Positions 51,705 to 60,882 of a DNA stretch of 64,000 nucleotides are shown in pieces (positions within the stretch are counted from its first letter, which is position 1; every line of letters starts with the position of its first letter). The translations under genes and the position numbers were made by a program. Origin of the DNA: Paludibaculum fermentans (lineage in GTDB: Bacteria; Acidobacteriota; Terriglobia; Bryobacterales; Bryobacteraceae); the NCBI RefSeq assembly GCF_015277775.1, contig NZ_CP063849.1, forward strand, positions 2,294,001-2,358,000, in the 5' to 3' direction. Under the pieces are notes generated by a model, which saw only the letters and a program-made list of their open reading frames with translations, did no database searches and was not told the DNA's origin.

Positions 51705-52718
51705 GTGAGACGCGCTTCCATCAAAGACATCGCCCGGCTAGCGAATGTCTCCCATTCCACCGTCTCCCGTGCGCTTCGCGGCAGCTCCCTCATCAGTCCC
51801 CAAACAATCACCCGAATCCGCCAGATCGCCGCCGACTCCGGCTACCGGCCCAGCGCCGCCGCCCGCAGCCTCGTCACCAGCCGTTCCGCTACGATCGGTG
51901 TAGTCGTTACCAGCATCGCCGACCCCTTCGCCGCTGAGGTCGTCCTCGGAATCGAAGATGCCGCCGACCAGCGTGACTATTCCGTCATCCTGGCCAACTC
52001 CAACGCGCAACCGGAGAGGGAAATGCGCGTGGTCAGGGCGTTCGAGGAACGCCGGGTGGACGGCATCATCGTCACCTCGTCGCGCGTCGGCGCGGTCTAT
52101 GCCGAACTGCTCTCCCAGGCTCACGTCCCCATCGTTCTCCTGAACAATCAGCACCCCAGCGAGTTCATGCACTCGGTGATGATCGAAAACCTGGCCGCTA
52201 GCCGCCAGGCCACCCAGCATCTCATCGACCTCGGTCATAGACGCATCGCCTACATTGGCGATCGCTTTGGCTGCCAGTCGGATACCGAGCGTTTCAGCGG
52301 TTACCAATCGGCTTTGGAAGCTGCGGGGCTGCCAATCCTGACGGAATATACCGGATACGGGAACGGCTCCGCTGATGGTGGTGATTCCGCCATGTCGGAG
52401 CTTCTGACGCTACCCCTGCCTCCGACGGCGGTGTTCTGCTACAACGACATGACCGCCTTTGGCGCGATGCGGGCCGCTGCCGCCCGCGGCTTGCGAATCC
52501 CTACAGATTTGTCCATCGTCGGCTTCGATGATCTTTTCTTTGCTCAGTTTGCGGCGCCGCCGCTGACCACCGTCCGCCAACCGATGCGCGACATGGGCCG
52601 GCTAGCGGTGGAAAGCCTGCTGCACCTGCTGGCCGGCACGCCTACTGAGGCCAACCTGAAAATGCCCGGCGAACTGATCGTTCGCCAATCCACCGCTTCC
52701 CCACAGGAGATTGCCTGA
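51705..52718 (+). CDS. LacI-family transcriptional regulator of the inositol operon
   Basis: About 337 residues from a GTG preceded by GGAGAGG; an ATG at 51678 overlaps the operator palindrome and has no ribosome site. The N-terminus is a LacI helix-turn-helix (SIKDIARLANVSHSTVSRAL) with hinge (GYRPSAAARSL), followed by a periplasmic-binding-protein-like effector domain (TIGVVVTSIADPFAAEVV to TTVRQPMRDMGRLAVESLL). It is the first gene of the operon and overlaps iolB by one base. Repression relieved by inositol or a catabolic intermediate is inferred from position. Confidence 0.92.
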   Translation: MRRASIKDIARLANVSHSTVSRALRGSSLISPQTITRIRQIAADSGYRPSAAARSLVTSRSATIGVVVTSIADPFAAEVVLGIEDAADQRDYSVILANSNAQPEREMRVVRAFEERRVDGIIVTSSRVGAVYAELLSQAHVPIVLLNNQHPSEFMHSVMIENLAASRQATQHLIDLGHRRIAYIGDRFGCQSDTERFSGYQSALEAAGLPILTEYTGYGNGSADGGDSAMSELLTLPLPPTAVFCYNDMTAFGAMRAAAARGLRIPTDLSIVGFDDLFFAQFAAPPLTTVRQPMRDMGRLAVESLLHLLAGTPTEANLKMPGELIVRQSTASPQEIA

Positions 52719-53530
52719 TGTCCCTCCTTGTCCATCCAGACACAACCGGAACTCAGATTGAGACTTTCGGATTTGAATTACTGGCCATTAAGATCGTGAA
52801 GCTCCAAGCCGGCCAGAGCATGGAGGAGGACACCGCCGGCCGCGAACTCGCCATTGTTCCTCTCGGCGGAACCTGCTCGGTCACCTCGACAGCCGGTGAT
52901 TTCGCCTCGGTCGGGGGCCGCGCGAGTGTCTTCAGCGGCCTGCCTCATACGCTGTATCTGCCTATTGCGACAAAGTTTACGCTCACCGCGCAGGGTGATT
53001 GCGACCTGGCGTTCTGCTACTCCAAAGCCGAGGAACCGCACGCGGCTGCGCTGGTCGGGCCGGCGGACGTCCGCGTCGAGATTCGCGGCGGAGGCAACGC
53101 CACGCGGCAGATCAACCACATGATCCAGCCCGGCTTCCCGGCCCACCGGATCCTGGTCTGTGAGGTCTACACCCCCAGCGGCAACTGGTCCAGCTACCCG
53201 CCGCACAAGCACGATGTCCACAATCTCCCTGGAGAAGTGGACTTGGAAGAGTTCTACTACTACCGCATCGACAAGCCCGAGGGCTATGCCATCCAGAAGG
53301 TGTACAGCGCCGACCGGCGGATCGATGAAACCCTCACCGTCCGCGACGGCGAGATGGTGCTGGTACCGGAAGGGTACCACCCGGTCGTCGCCGCGCACGG
53401 CTATAACGCTTACTATCTGAACGTCCTCGCCGGCTCGGCCCGCTCGATGGCCGCATCCGACGATCCCGAATACGCCTGGGTCCGCGACACGTGGCGCGAG
53501 CAGGACCCGAGACTCCCGCTGGTCCGCTGA
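52718..53530 (+). CDS. iolB: 5-deoxy-glucuronate isomerase IolB
   Basis: 270 residues matching the IolB cupin family: GRELAIVPLGGTCSV, PPHKHDVHNLPGEVDLEE with metal-binding His and Glu, EFYYYRI, and GYHPVVAAHGY near the end. It converts 5-deoxy-D-glucuronate to 5-dehydro-2-deoxy-D-gluconate, the third step after inosose hydrolysis in myo-inositol breakdown. The length is normal. The ATG overlaps the lacI stop by one base (TGATG), so translation is coupled to the regulator. Confidence 0.95.
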   Translation: MSLLVHPDTTGTQIETFGFELLAIKIVKLQAGQSMEEDTAGRELAIVPLGGTCSVTSTAGDFASVGGRASVFSGLPHTLYLPIATKFTLTAQGDCDLAFCYSKAEEPHAAALVGPADVRVEIRGGGNATRQINHMIQPGFPAHRILVCEVYTPSGNWSSYPPHKHDVHNLPGEVDLEEFYYYRIDKPEGYAIQKVYSADRRIDETLTVRDGEMVLVPEGYHPVVAAHGYNAYYLNVLAGSARSMAASDDPEYAWVRDTWREQDPRLPLVR

Positions 53531-53540
53531 GGTGACATCT

Positions 53541-54491
53541 ATGGACATCGCAATTCTCGGCCGCATCGGCTATGACCTCTACTCCGAGGAACCCCACGTT
53601 CCGCTGCCCCAGGCACGGCGGTTTTCCCGCTACCTGGGCGGCTCCAGCGCCAATATGGCTGTGGGTTTGTCCCGCCTGGGCGCCAACGTCGGCATCGTGA
53701 GCTGCCTGGGCAACGACAGCCTCAGCCAGTTTCTGATCGATTACCTAAACGAAGCCAAAGTCGACACCAGCCATGTACAAACCCGGCCGGGCTACCTGCC
53801 ATCCCTTTGCCTGACCGAGGTTTCCCCGCCCGACCGCTTCCCGCAGGTCTTCTACCGCCACGACGCGGTGGATACCCTGCTGACGACCGCGCCCGGCGAC
53901 CTCGAATACGTCTCGGCCGCAAAGATGTTTATCACCAACGGCACCTCGCTGTGCGCCTCGCCTTCGCGCGAAGCCACTTACCTGGCGCTGGAACGGGCGC
54001 ATCAAGCGGGCTGCCGTGTGGTTTTCGACGTTGATTTCCGGGCTATGTCGTGGCCCAGTCCGGCCGAAGCCGGGCTGGCCGTGCGGCTCGCATTACCGTT
54101 CATTGACGTACTGATTGGCAATCAGCCGGAACTGATGCTGGTGGCCGGCGAGTCGACCTTGGAGGCCGCGACGGAGAAACTGCGGAGTTTGCCCATGTTG
54201 GTGTCCAAGCTGGGCGAGCAAGGCACCCGGGTTTGGACCGGTGAAAAGTCGGTATTTCTGCCGCCCTACAAGGTGGACGTGTGCACCACCATCGGCGCGG
54301 GTGACGGCTTCGCATCCGGCTTCCTGTATGCGCTTTTACAGGATCTACCGGTCGAGGAATGTCTGCATTACGGGAATGCCGCCGCAGCGATTGTGGTCAG
54401 CCGCCTCAGTTGCTCCGAAGCTATGCCTACGATGGCAGAGGTGCAGGCGCTCCTCAGTGAACAGCGGAAGCCCGCGGAGCCTGCCCGATAG
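53541..54491 (+). CDS. iolC: 5-dehydro-2-deoxygluconokinase IolC (PfkB family)
   Basis: About 316 residues. PfkB-type sugar kinase with the N-terminal glycine pair in YLGGSSANMAVGLSRLGA and the C-terminal TIGAGDGFASGF motif (catalytic Asp near 255). Position within the inositol operon identifies the substrate as 5-dehydro-2-deoxygluconate, phosphorylated by ATP. The start at 53541 is chosen because GAGGTGA lies five bases upstream; a GTG at 53532 overlaps this ribosome site. Confidence 0.93.
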   Translation: MDIAILGRIGYDLYSEEPHVPLPQARRFSRYLGGSSANMAVGLSRLGANVGIVSCLGNDSLSQFLIDYLNEAKVDTSHVQTRPGYLPSLCLTEVSPPDRFPQVFYRHDAVDTLLTTAPGDLEYVSAAKMFITNGTSLCASPSREATYLALERAHQAGCRVVFDVDFRAMSWPSPAEAGLAVRLALPFIDVLIGNQPELMLVAGESTLEAATEKLRSLPMLVSKLGEQGTRVWTGEKSVFLPPYKVDVCTTIGAGDGFASGFLYALLQDLPVEECLHYGNAAAAIVVSRLSCSEAMPTMAEVQALLSEQRKPAEPAR

Positions 54492-54505
54492 AGTACGGAG
54501 GTTTC

Positions 54506-55516
54506 ATGTTCTCCAGCCAGCAGTTTCTGCCAGATACCCTGATGGCGCGCCTCACCGAGGTCCGGGTCACTGATCCGGATTGCGCCTGGCGCGCGGCCCA
54601 GACTCGCCGGCGCCGGCACGGTCTCGTGAGCGGGGGTAAGCTCAACATCCTGGCCGCCGATCATCCGGCCCGCCGGGTCACCAAAGTCGGGAGTAATCCC
54701 ATCGCCATGGCCGATCGGAGGGACTATCTTGCCAGGATTGTCCGGGTGATGTCGGCCGACGGGATTGATGGCCTGATGGCCACCATGGACATCCTCGAGG
54801 ATCTATTGATCCTGGATGCACTGGTAAGAGAAGCAGGCGGCGTATCGCTTCTGGACGGGAAGGTCCTCATTGGCAGCCTGAACCGGGGCGGCCTGGCGGG
54901 CTCCTGCTGGGAGCTGGATGACCCGATCACCGGACCCACCCCGGCCACCTGTACGGCGTGGCACCTGGATGGCGCGAAGCTGCTGCTGCGCATCGCCGAT
55001 GATGACGCCGGATCGCTGAAAACCATGCTCGCCAGCGCGCAGGCGATCAACGAATGCAACGCATTGCACCTGCCCATGTTCCTGGAGCCGCTGCCGGTCA
55101 TCCGGAGGGATTCGGGCTGGGCGGTCCAGAAGGAACGCGAGGCCCTGGCCCGCATTGCCGGTGTCGCTTCCGCCCTGGGCGACAGCAGCCGCTATCTGTG
55201 GCTCAAGCTGCCCTACTGCGAGGGATACGAAACGGTGGCCCGGTCCACGTCCTTGCCGATCCTGCTTTTGGGCGGTGAATCGGCCGGGAACCCCGCTCCG
55301 TTCCTGGGGGAACTGGCTTCCGCCATGAAGGCCGGGCCGAACGTTCGGGGCGCCCTGGTGGGCCGCAACGTACTCTACCCCGGCGACGAGGACCCGTTGG
55401 CCATGGCCTGCGCGGTGGGTGGCATCATTCATCAAACCTGGACGGTCGACCAGGCGCTGGAATCCCTTCCAGCGAATCGCGGCCGGGCGCTGGACTCGCT
55501 CTCGCGGCTCTTCTGA
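54506..55516 (+). CDS. Cgl0159-like (beta/alpha)8-fold protein, probable deoxy-ketogluconate-phosphate aldolase
   Basis: 336 residues resembling the Cgl0159 family of class-I-aldolase-fold proteins found in inositol gene clusters: LNILAADHPARRVTKVG, GIDGLMATMDILEDLL, LWLKLPYCEGYETVARST (the Lys is a candidate Schiff-base residue) and ILLLGGES. The pathway needs cleavage of 2-deoxy-5-keto-gluconate-6-phosphate into dihydroxyacetone phosphate and malonic semialdehyde, and no IolJ (class II aldolase) gene is in this operon, so this protein is its likely replacement. That assignment is inference from fold and context. GGAGG lies about 7 bases before the ATG. Confidence 0.85.
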   Translation: MFSSQQFLPDTLMARLTEVRVTDPDCAWRAAQTRRRRHGLVSGGKLNILAADHPARRVTKVGSNPIAMADRRDYLARIVRVMSADGIDGLMATMDILEDLLILDALVREAGGVSLLDGKVLIGSLNRGGLAGSCWELDDPITGPTPATCTAWHLDGAKLLLRIADDDAGSLKTMLASAQAINECNALHLPMFLEPLPVIRRDSGWAVQKEREALARIAGVASALGDSSRYLWLKLPYCEGYETVARSTSLPILLLGGESAGNPAPFLGELASAMKAGPNVRGALVGRNVLYPGDEDPLAMACAVGGIIHQTWTVDQALESLPANRGRALDSLSRLF

Positions 55517-55541
55517 TCCACGCAGCTTTGGAGGTATCTCA

Positions 55542-57416
55542 ATGGAAACAAGACGATTGACGATGGGGCAGGCCCTGCTGGGCTTCCTGAAGAACCAGTA
55601 CGTCGAACGCGATGGCGTGGAAAACCGCTTTATCGAAGGCGCCTGGGGCATCTTCGGCCACGGCATCATTGCCGGCTTTGGCCAGGCGCTGCAGCAGAAT
55701 CCGGACTTCCCCTACTACATGTGCCGGAATGAGCAGGCCGCCGTCCATATCGCCACGGCGTTCGCGAAGTCACGGATGCGGCTTTCGACGTTCGCCTGCC
55801 TCTCGTCGATCGGGCCCGGCGCGACGAACATGATCACGGGCGCCGCCACCGCCACGATCAACCGGATCCCCGTGCTGTTGTTGCCCGGCGACATCTTCGC
55901 ACGGCGCAATGTGGCTCCGGTGCTGCAGCAGATTGAGTCCGAGCAGGGACAGGACTTTTCCGTCAACGATTGCTTCAAGCCGGTGTCGCGCTATTGGGAC
56001 CGGATCAGCCGGCCAGACCAACTGCCGTGCTCTGTCGTCGAAGCGATGCGTGTGCTGACGTCTCCGGCGCATACCGGTGCGGTGGTCCTCGCGTTGCCCC
56101 AGGATGTCCAGGCCGAAGCCTGGGATTACCCGGTGGAGATGTTCGAGAAGCGGGTCTGGCACATCCCGCGGCCCGTGCCCGAGCTGGTCATGCTCGCTCG
56201 CGCAACTGAATGGATTCGCAGCGCGAAGCGGCCGATCATCGTGGCCGGCGGCGGCGTTCTCTACAGCGTCGCCAGCACGGCGTTGGCCCGATTCGCGGAA
56301 CGAACGGGAATTCCGGTGGGCGAAACGCAGGCCGGCAAGGGTTCCCTGCCCTACGACCATCCGCAGAACCTCGGGGCGATTGGTGTGACGGGTACGCCCG
56401 GGGCGAACATTGCCGCGCGGGAGGCTGATCTTGTCATCGCGATTGGAACCAGGCTGAGCGACTTCACTACCGCTTCCAAGACCGCGTTTCAGAACCCGAA
56501 TGTACGGTTTATCAACCTGAATGTGGCCGAGTTCGATGCCTTCAAGCACGCCGGATTGCCCCTGATTGCCGACGCCCGAGTGGGGCTGGAGCAGTTGGAA
56601 GCAGCGGCGTCCGGTTATTCCGTCGATGCGGACTATTCCGCGGCGATCGCGCAGTGGAAGGCGCGCTGGGAGGAGGAGACCGACCGGATCTACAACATCC
56701 AGCACGGTCCACCCATCAGCCAGGGCGAAGTCGTGGGCGCCGTCGCCAAAGTGGCGCAACCGAACGACGTCGTACTGAATGCAGCGGGCAGCCTGCCGGG
56801 CGACCTGCACAAGCTGTGGCGGACGAGTAAACCAGGCGGATACCACATGGAGTACGGCTACTCCTGCATGGGGTATGAGATCGCCGGCGGTTTGGGTGTC
56901 AAGATGGCGGATCCCTCGCGGGAAGTTTACGTCATGGTAGGCGACGCCTCATTCCTGATGATGTCGTCCGAGATCGCCACGTCGGTGCAGGAAGGCTACA
57001 AGCTGAACATTATCGTGCTCGACAACCACGGGTACTCGAGCATCGGCGGGCTCTCCAAAGCGATCGGCTCGGGCGGGTTTGGGACGAATTACCGCTGCCG
57101 GACCGAGAGCGGCAGCTTGGATGGAGAGAACGTGCCGGTGGATTTCGCGGCGTTGTGTTCCGGCTTGGGCGCCCGCACGGTACGGGTGACCACCCGCGCC
57201 GAGTTGGAGAGGGCGCTGGCCGAGATGCGCACGCACACCACGACTACGGCTGTCGTGGTGGAAGTGGACAAAGAGATGCGCGTGCCCGGCTACGAATCGT
57301 GGTGGGATGTGCAGATCGCGGAAGTCTCTGAGATCGAGAGCGTCCGCCAGGCGAGAGCCGAGTACGAACAGGCAGTCCGGAAGGAGCGGCGGCACGAGAT
57401 CGCCGCGCCCAGGTAA
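55542..57416 (+). CDS. iolD: 3D-(3,5/4)-trihydroxycyclohexane-1,2-dione hydrolase IolD
   Basis: About 624 residues of the thiamine-diphosphate enzyme family. The N-terminal pyrimidine-binding domain includes CRNEQAAVHIATAFAK with the conserved Glu; the C-terminal pyrophosphate-binding domain has the GDAS...DN motif (VMVGDASFLMMSS, IVLDNHGY). It opens the ring of trihydroxycyclohexanedione to 5-deoxy-glucuronate. The start is preceded by GGAGGT six bases away. Size and position in the operon are as expected. Confidence 0.95.
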   Translation: METRRLTMGQALLGFLKNQYVERDGVENRFIEGAWGIFGHGIIAGFGQALQQNPDFPYYMCRNEQAAVHIATAFAKSRMRLSTFACLSSIGPGATNMITGAATATINRIPVLLLPGDIFARRNVAPVLQQIESEQGQDFSVNDCFKPVSRYWDRISRPDQLPCSVVEAMRVLTSPAHTGAVVLALPQDVQAEAWDYPVEMFEKRVWHIPRPVPELVMLARATEWIRSAKRPIIVAGGGVLYSVASTALARFAERTGIPVGETQAGKGSLPYDHPQNLGAIGVTGTPGANIAAREADLVIAIGTRLSDFTTASKTAFQNPNVRFINLNVAEFDAFKHAGLPLIADARVGLEQLEAAASGYSVDADYSAAIAQWKARWEEETDRIYNIQHGPPISQGEVVGAVAKVAQPNDVVLNAAGSLPGDLHKLWRTSKPGGYHMEYGYSCMGYEIAGGLGVKMADPSREVYVMVGDASFLMMSSEIATSVQEGYKLNIIVLDNHGYSSIGGLSKAIGSGGFGTNYRCRTESGSLDGENVPVDFAALCSGLGARTVRVTTRAELERALAEMRTHTTTTAVVVEVDKEMRVPGYESWWDVQIAEVSEIESVRQARAEYEQAVRKERRHEIAAPR

Positions 57417-57423
57417 CTAACCC

Positions 57424-58899
57424 ATGGCAAACAAAGAAATTCTGAACTACATCGGCGGAGCGTGGCAGCGCCCCGTCTCCGGCGCAGGGCTGCCGGTGAT
57501 CAATCCGGCCACCGGCGAGACGATTGCGGTTTCGCCGGAAGGGTCGCAGGCCGACGTGGAAGCCGCCGTCCAGGCAGCCGCGGCCGCCTTCCCGGAATGG
57601 CGCGCGGTGCCTCCGGCAGAGCGCATCCAATACCTCTTCAAGTTCAAGCAACTCCTGGAAGAACATTTCGACGAGATCGCCCGGATCGTGACCGTCGAGA
57701 ACGGCAAGACCCTGGCGGAGGCTCGCGGGGAATTGCGGCGCGGTGTGGAGAACGTTGAAGTGGCCTGCGGGATCCCGATCCTGATGCAGGGCTACAACCT
57801 GGAAGACGTCGCTCGCGGCATTGATGAACTGATGTTCCGGCAACCGCTGGGCGTCGTGGCCGCCATCACACCTTTCAATTTCCCGGCGATGATCCCGCTG
57901 TGGTTCCTGCCGTATGCGATCGCCTGCGGCAACACTTTCATCCTGAAACCCGCCGATCGCGTGCCGTTGTCGATGATCCGAATCATGGAGCTGCTGCATG
58001 AGACGGGACTGCCGGCGGGTGTGGTCAATCTGGTGAACGGAGGCAAGGCGGCCGTCGATGCGCTGTTGGACCATCCACAGGTTCCGGCGATCAGTTTCGT
58101 CGGATCCACGCCGGTGGCTCGCTATATCTACGCCCGGGCGTCGGCCAACGGCAAGCGAGTGCAGTGCCAGGGCGGCGCGAAGAATCACGTGGTGGTCCTG
58201 CCCGATGCCGAGCCGGAGACGACGACGCAGATCATCGCCGACAGCGCCTATGGCTGTGCCGGGCAGCGCTGCCTGGCCGTCTCAGTGGCGGTGACGGTGG
58301 GTGATGCGCAGCAGTGGTTCCGGGACTCGATTACGCACACTGCCGCGGCGATGAAAATCGGGGACGGACTGGCGCAGGGTGTGCAGATGGGTCCTGTGAT
58401 TTCGCAGGCCAGCCGCCAACGGATTGAAGGGCTCATCACGGCCGGAACGCAGCAGGGCGCCAAGGCGGCTGTCGATGGACGCGATGCCGTGGCCGCGGGG
58501 CTGGAGAGCGGCAGTTTCGTGGGTCCGACGGTCCTGGACGGGGTCCCGGCGGGCAGTGAGTTGGCCGAGACTGAAATCTTCGGACCGGTGTTGAGCCTGA
58601 TTCACGCCAGCGACGTGGACGAAGCGATGGCGATTATCGCGAAGAACTCTTACGGGAATGCGTCGTCGATCTTCACCTCAAGCGGAGCCGCGGCACGCAA
58701 GTTCCGGAATCAGATTCCGACCGGCAATGTCGGGGTGAACATCGGCGTGGCCGCTCCAATGGCCTATTTCCCGTTCAGCGGCTGGAAGGGCAGCTTCCTG
58801 GGTGTACTGCATGCACAGGGCCGCGATGCGGTGGAGTTCTACACGGACAAGAAAGTCGTCATCGAGCGCTGGCCCAGGGAGTGGAGCAGAAAGTTCTAG
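57424..58899 (+). CDS. iolA: methylmalonate-semialdehyde/malonate-semialdehyde dehydrogenase (acylating) IolA
   Basis: 491 residues of the CoA-acylating aldehyde dehydrogenase family: NYIGGAWQRP, VAAITPFNFPAMIPLWF, ISFVGSTPVARYIY, GAKNHVVVLPDA and the catalytic Cys in CAGQRCLAVSV (about 283). It converts malonic semialdehyde to acetyl-CoA with NAD+ and CoA, ending the pathway; it may also serve valine breakdown, as MmsA does. It starts 7 nt after iolD. Confidence 0.93.
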   Translation: MANKEILNYIGGAWQRPVSGAGLPVINPATGETIAVSPEGSQADVEAAVQAAAAAFPEWRAVPPAERIQYLFKFKQLLEEHFDEIARIVTVENGKTLAEARGELRRGVENVEVACGIPILMQGYNLEDVARGIDELMFRQPLGVVAAITPFNFPAMIPLWFLPYAIACGNTFILKPADRVPLSMIRIMELLHETGLPAGVVNLVNGGKAAVDALLDHPQVPAISFVGSTPVARYIYARASANGKRVQCQGGAKNHVVVLPDAEPETTTQIIADSAYGCAGQRCLAVSVAVTVGDAQQWFRDSITHTAAAMKIGDGLAQGVQMGPVISQASRQRIEGLITAGTQQGAKAAVDGRDAVAAGLESGSFVGPTVLDGVPAGSELAETEIFGPVLSLIHASDVDEAMAIIAKNSYGNASSIFTSSGAAARKFRNQIPTGNVGVNIGVAAPMAYFPFSGWKGSFLGVLHAQGRDAVEFYTDKKVVIERWPREWSRKF

Positions 58900-58911
58900 A
58901 GGTAAGTCGTC

Positions 58912-59838
58912 GTGGCAATCCTAAAAGTTGGCAATGCGCCCTGTTCCTGGGGCACGCTTGAATTCGAATCGGCCAAAGGCGAGCAGATCGGCTACAGCCG
59001 GATGTTGGATGAGCTGGCGGCTACGGGCTATACGGGCACCGAATTGGGTGACTGGGGCTACATGCCGACAGATCCGCCGGTGCTCTCGGCCGAACTGGGC
59101 CGGCGGGGCCTGGTGATGCTGGGCGCGTTTGTCCCGGTCGCCATGAAGAACCGGGCAGCGCACAAGCCCGGTGTCGCAGCGGCGGTCAAGACAGCGAAGC
59201 TGCTGGCGGCGGTGGGCACGGATCCGAAGCCATTCCTGGTGCTGGCGGACGACAACGGGTCAGTGCCGGAGCGGACTTTGAATGCCGGCCGCGTCACACC
59301 CGGGATGGGCCTGTCCGACGAAGAGTGGGCCATCTTTGCGGAAGGCGCGAATCTGGTGGCGCGCACGGTGCTGGCCGAGACCGGCCTGCGGACCGTCTTT
59401 CATCATCACTGCGCGGGCTATATCGAGACTCCACACGAGATCGGACGGTTCCTCGACCTGACGGATCCGGAGGCGATCGGCCTGGTGTTCGACACCGGCC
59501 ATTACGCTTACGGAGCAGGCAGCGCCGATGTGGTGGCCGGGCTGCAGCGCTTCAAGGATCGCATCTGGTATGTCCACTTCAAGGACTGCCAGCCCGATGT
59601 GGCAGCCCAGGCGCGGGTGGAGGGTTGGGATTACTTCCAGGCACTGCGTTATGGTGTCTTCTGCGAGCTGGGTAAAGGCTGCGTCGATTTTCCGGCGGCA
59701 CTGCGGTGGATGAAGCATACGGGCTACGACGGGTACACGCTGGTGGAGCAGGACGTCCTGCCGGGTATGGGTGCTCCGGCCGAGAGTGCACGCCGAAATC
59801 GCGAGTATCTGCATTCGATTGAATCCAATTTCGCCTAG
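58912..59838 (+). CDS. iolE: inosose dehydratase IolE-like TIM-barrel protein
   Basis: 308 residues from a GTG start with AGAGGT eight bases upstream. The sequence is an AP_endonuc_2/xylose-isomerase-type barrel with [61 protein letters not shown] and [12 protein letters not shown] carrying metal-binding His, Asp and Glu. Dehydration of scyllo-inosose to trihydroxycyclohexanedione is inferred from similarity and operon position. An IolI-like isomerase has the same fold, but the pathway otherwise lacks IolE, so this assignment is preferred. Confidence 0.92.
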   Translation: MAILKVGNAPCSWGTLEFESAKGEQIGYSRMLDELAATGYTGTELGDWGYMPTDPPVLSAELGRRGLVMLGAFVPVAMKNRAAHKPGVAAAVKTAKLLAAVGTDPKPFLVLADDNGSVPERTLNAGRVTPGMGLSDEEWAIFAEGANLVARTVLAETGLRTVFHHHCAGYIETPHEIGRFLDLTDPEAIGLVFDTGHYAYGAGSADVVAGLQRFKDRIWYVHFKDCQPDVAAQARVEGWDYFQALRYGVFCELGKGCVDFPAALRWMKHTGYDGYTLVEQDVLPGMGAPAESARRNREYLHSIESNFA

Positions 59839-59850
59839 GAAGGAATGGCC

Positions 59851-60882
59851 ATGATGAAAAGACTCAATATCGGCATTATCGGTGCGGGCCGCATCGGAAA
59901 GGTCCACTCCGAATCGTTGGCGTTCCGGATTCCGGAAGCGAACCCGGCTGTGATCACAGACGTGAACCAGCAGGCGGCGGAGGAAGCAGCGGAGCGGTTC
60001 GGAATCGCCAAGGTGGCCGCCTCGGCGGGCGAGGTGCTCGCGGATCCCTCCATTGAGGCAGTGCTCATCTGCTCGTCGACGAATACGCATGCCGACCTGA
60101 TTGTGGAGGCCGCTCGCGCGGGCAAACACATCTTCTGTGAGAAGCCGGTGGATCACTGCCTGGAGAAGATCGATGCGGCACTGGATGCGGTGGAGAAGGC
60201 GGGTGTGAAGCTGCAGATTGGCTTCAACCGTCGCTTCGACTCCAACTTCGCCAGGGTGCGGGCCGCGGTGGCCAGCGGCGAGATTGGGACTCCGCAGATG
60301 GTGCACATCATCAGCCGCGATCCGGCACCGCCGCCTGCTGCCTATGTGAAGGTATCGGGCGGGATGTTCCTGGACATGACCATCCACGACTTCGACATGG
60401 CCCGGTTCCTGATCAACGACGAAGTGGAAGAGGTCTACACGGCGGCGGGTGTGATGGTCGACCCGGCGATCGGGGCCGAAGGCGATGTGGATACGGCCGT
60501 GATTACGCTGCGATTCCGCAATGGCGTAATCGGTACGATCGATAACAGCCGCAAAGCGGTTTACGGTTACGACCAGCGGGTGGAGGTCTTTGGGAGCGCG
60601 GGCTCGATCGCGAGTGCCAACCGCTATGCCAGCCAGACGGTGCTGAGCACGGCGGAGTCAATTCACCAGGATCTGCCGATGAACTTCTTCATGGACCGCT
60701 ACACGGAGAGTTTTGTCAGCGAGCTACGGTGCTTCGTGCAGGCGGTGTTGGAGAATAAGCCGACCCCGGTGACGGGGATCGACGGGCGGATTCCGGTCGT
60801 CATGGCACTGGCGGCACGCAAGTCCTATGATGAGCGCCGGCCGGTGCGGCTGGAAGAGGTTGACTCACTGGCGCACGCGTGA
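59851..60882 (+). CDS. iolG: inositol 2-dehydrogenase IolG
   Basis: About 343 residues of the Gfo/Idh/MocA family: NIGIIGAGRIGKVHSES for NAD binding, HIFCEKPVDH with the conserved Lys, and MFLDMTIHDFDMARF with the catalytic Asp/His. It oxidises myo-inositol to scyllo-inosose, the first step of the pathway. Three ATG codons compete (59845, 59851, 59854); 59851 is taken because AAGGA lies six bases upstream, whereas at 59845 it would abut the codon. It is the last gene of the operon. Confidence 0.94.
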   Translation: MMKRLNIGIIGAGRIGKVHSESLAFRIPEANPAVITDVNQQAAEEAAERFGIAKVAASAGEVLADPSIEAVLICSSTNTHADLIVEAARAGKHIFCEKPVDHCLEKIDAALDAVEKAGVKLQIGFNRRFDSNFARVRAAVASGEIGTPQMVHIISRDPAPPPAAYVKVSGGMFLDMTIHDFDMARFLINDEVEEVYTAAGVMVDPAIGAEGDVDTAVITLRFRNGVIGTIDNSRKAVYGYDQRVEVFGSAGSIASANRYASQTVLSTAESIHQDLPMNFFMDRYTESFVSELRCFVQAVLENKPTPVTGIDGRIPVVMALAARKSYDERRPVRLEEVDSLAHA

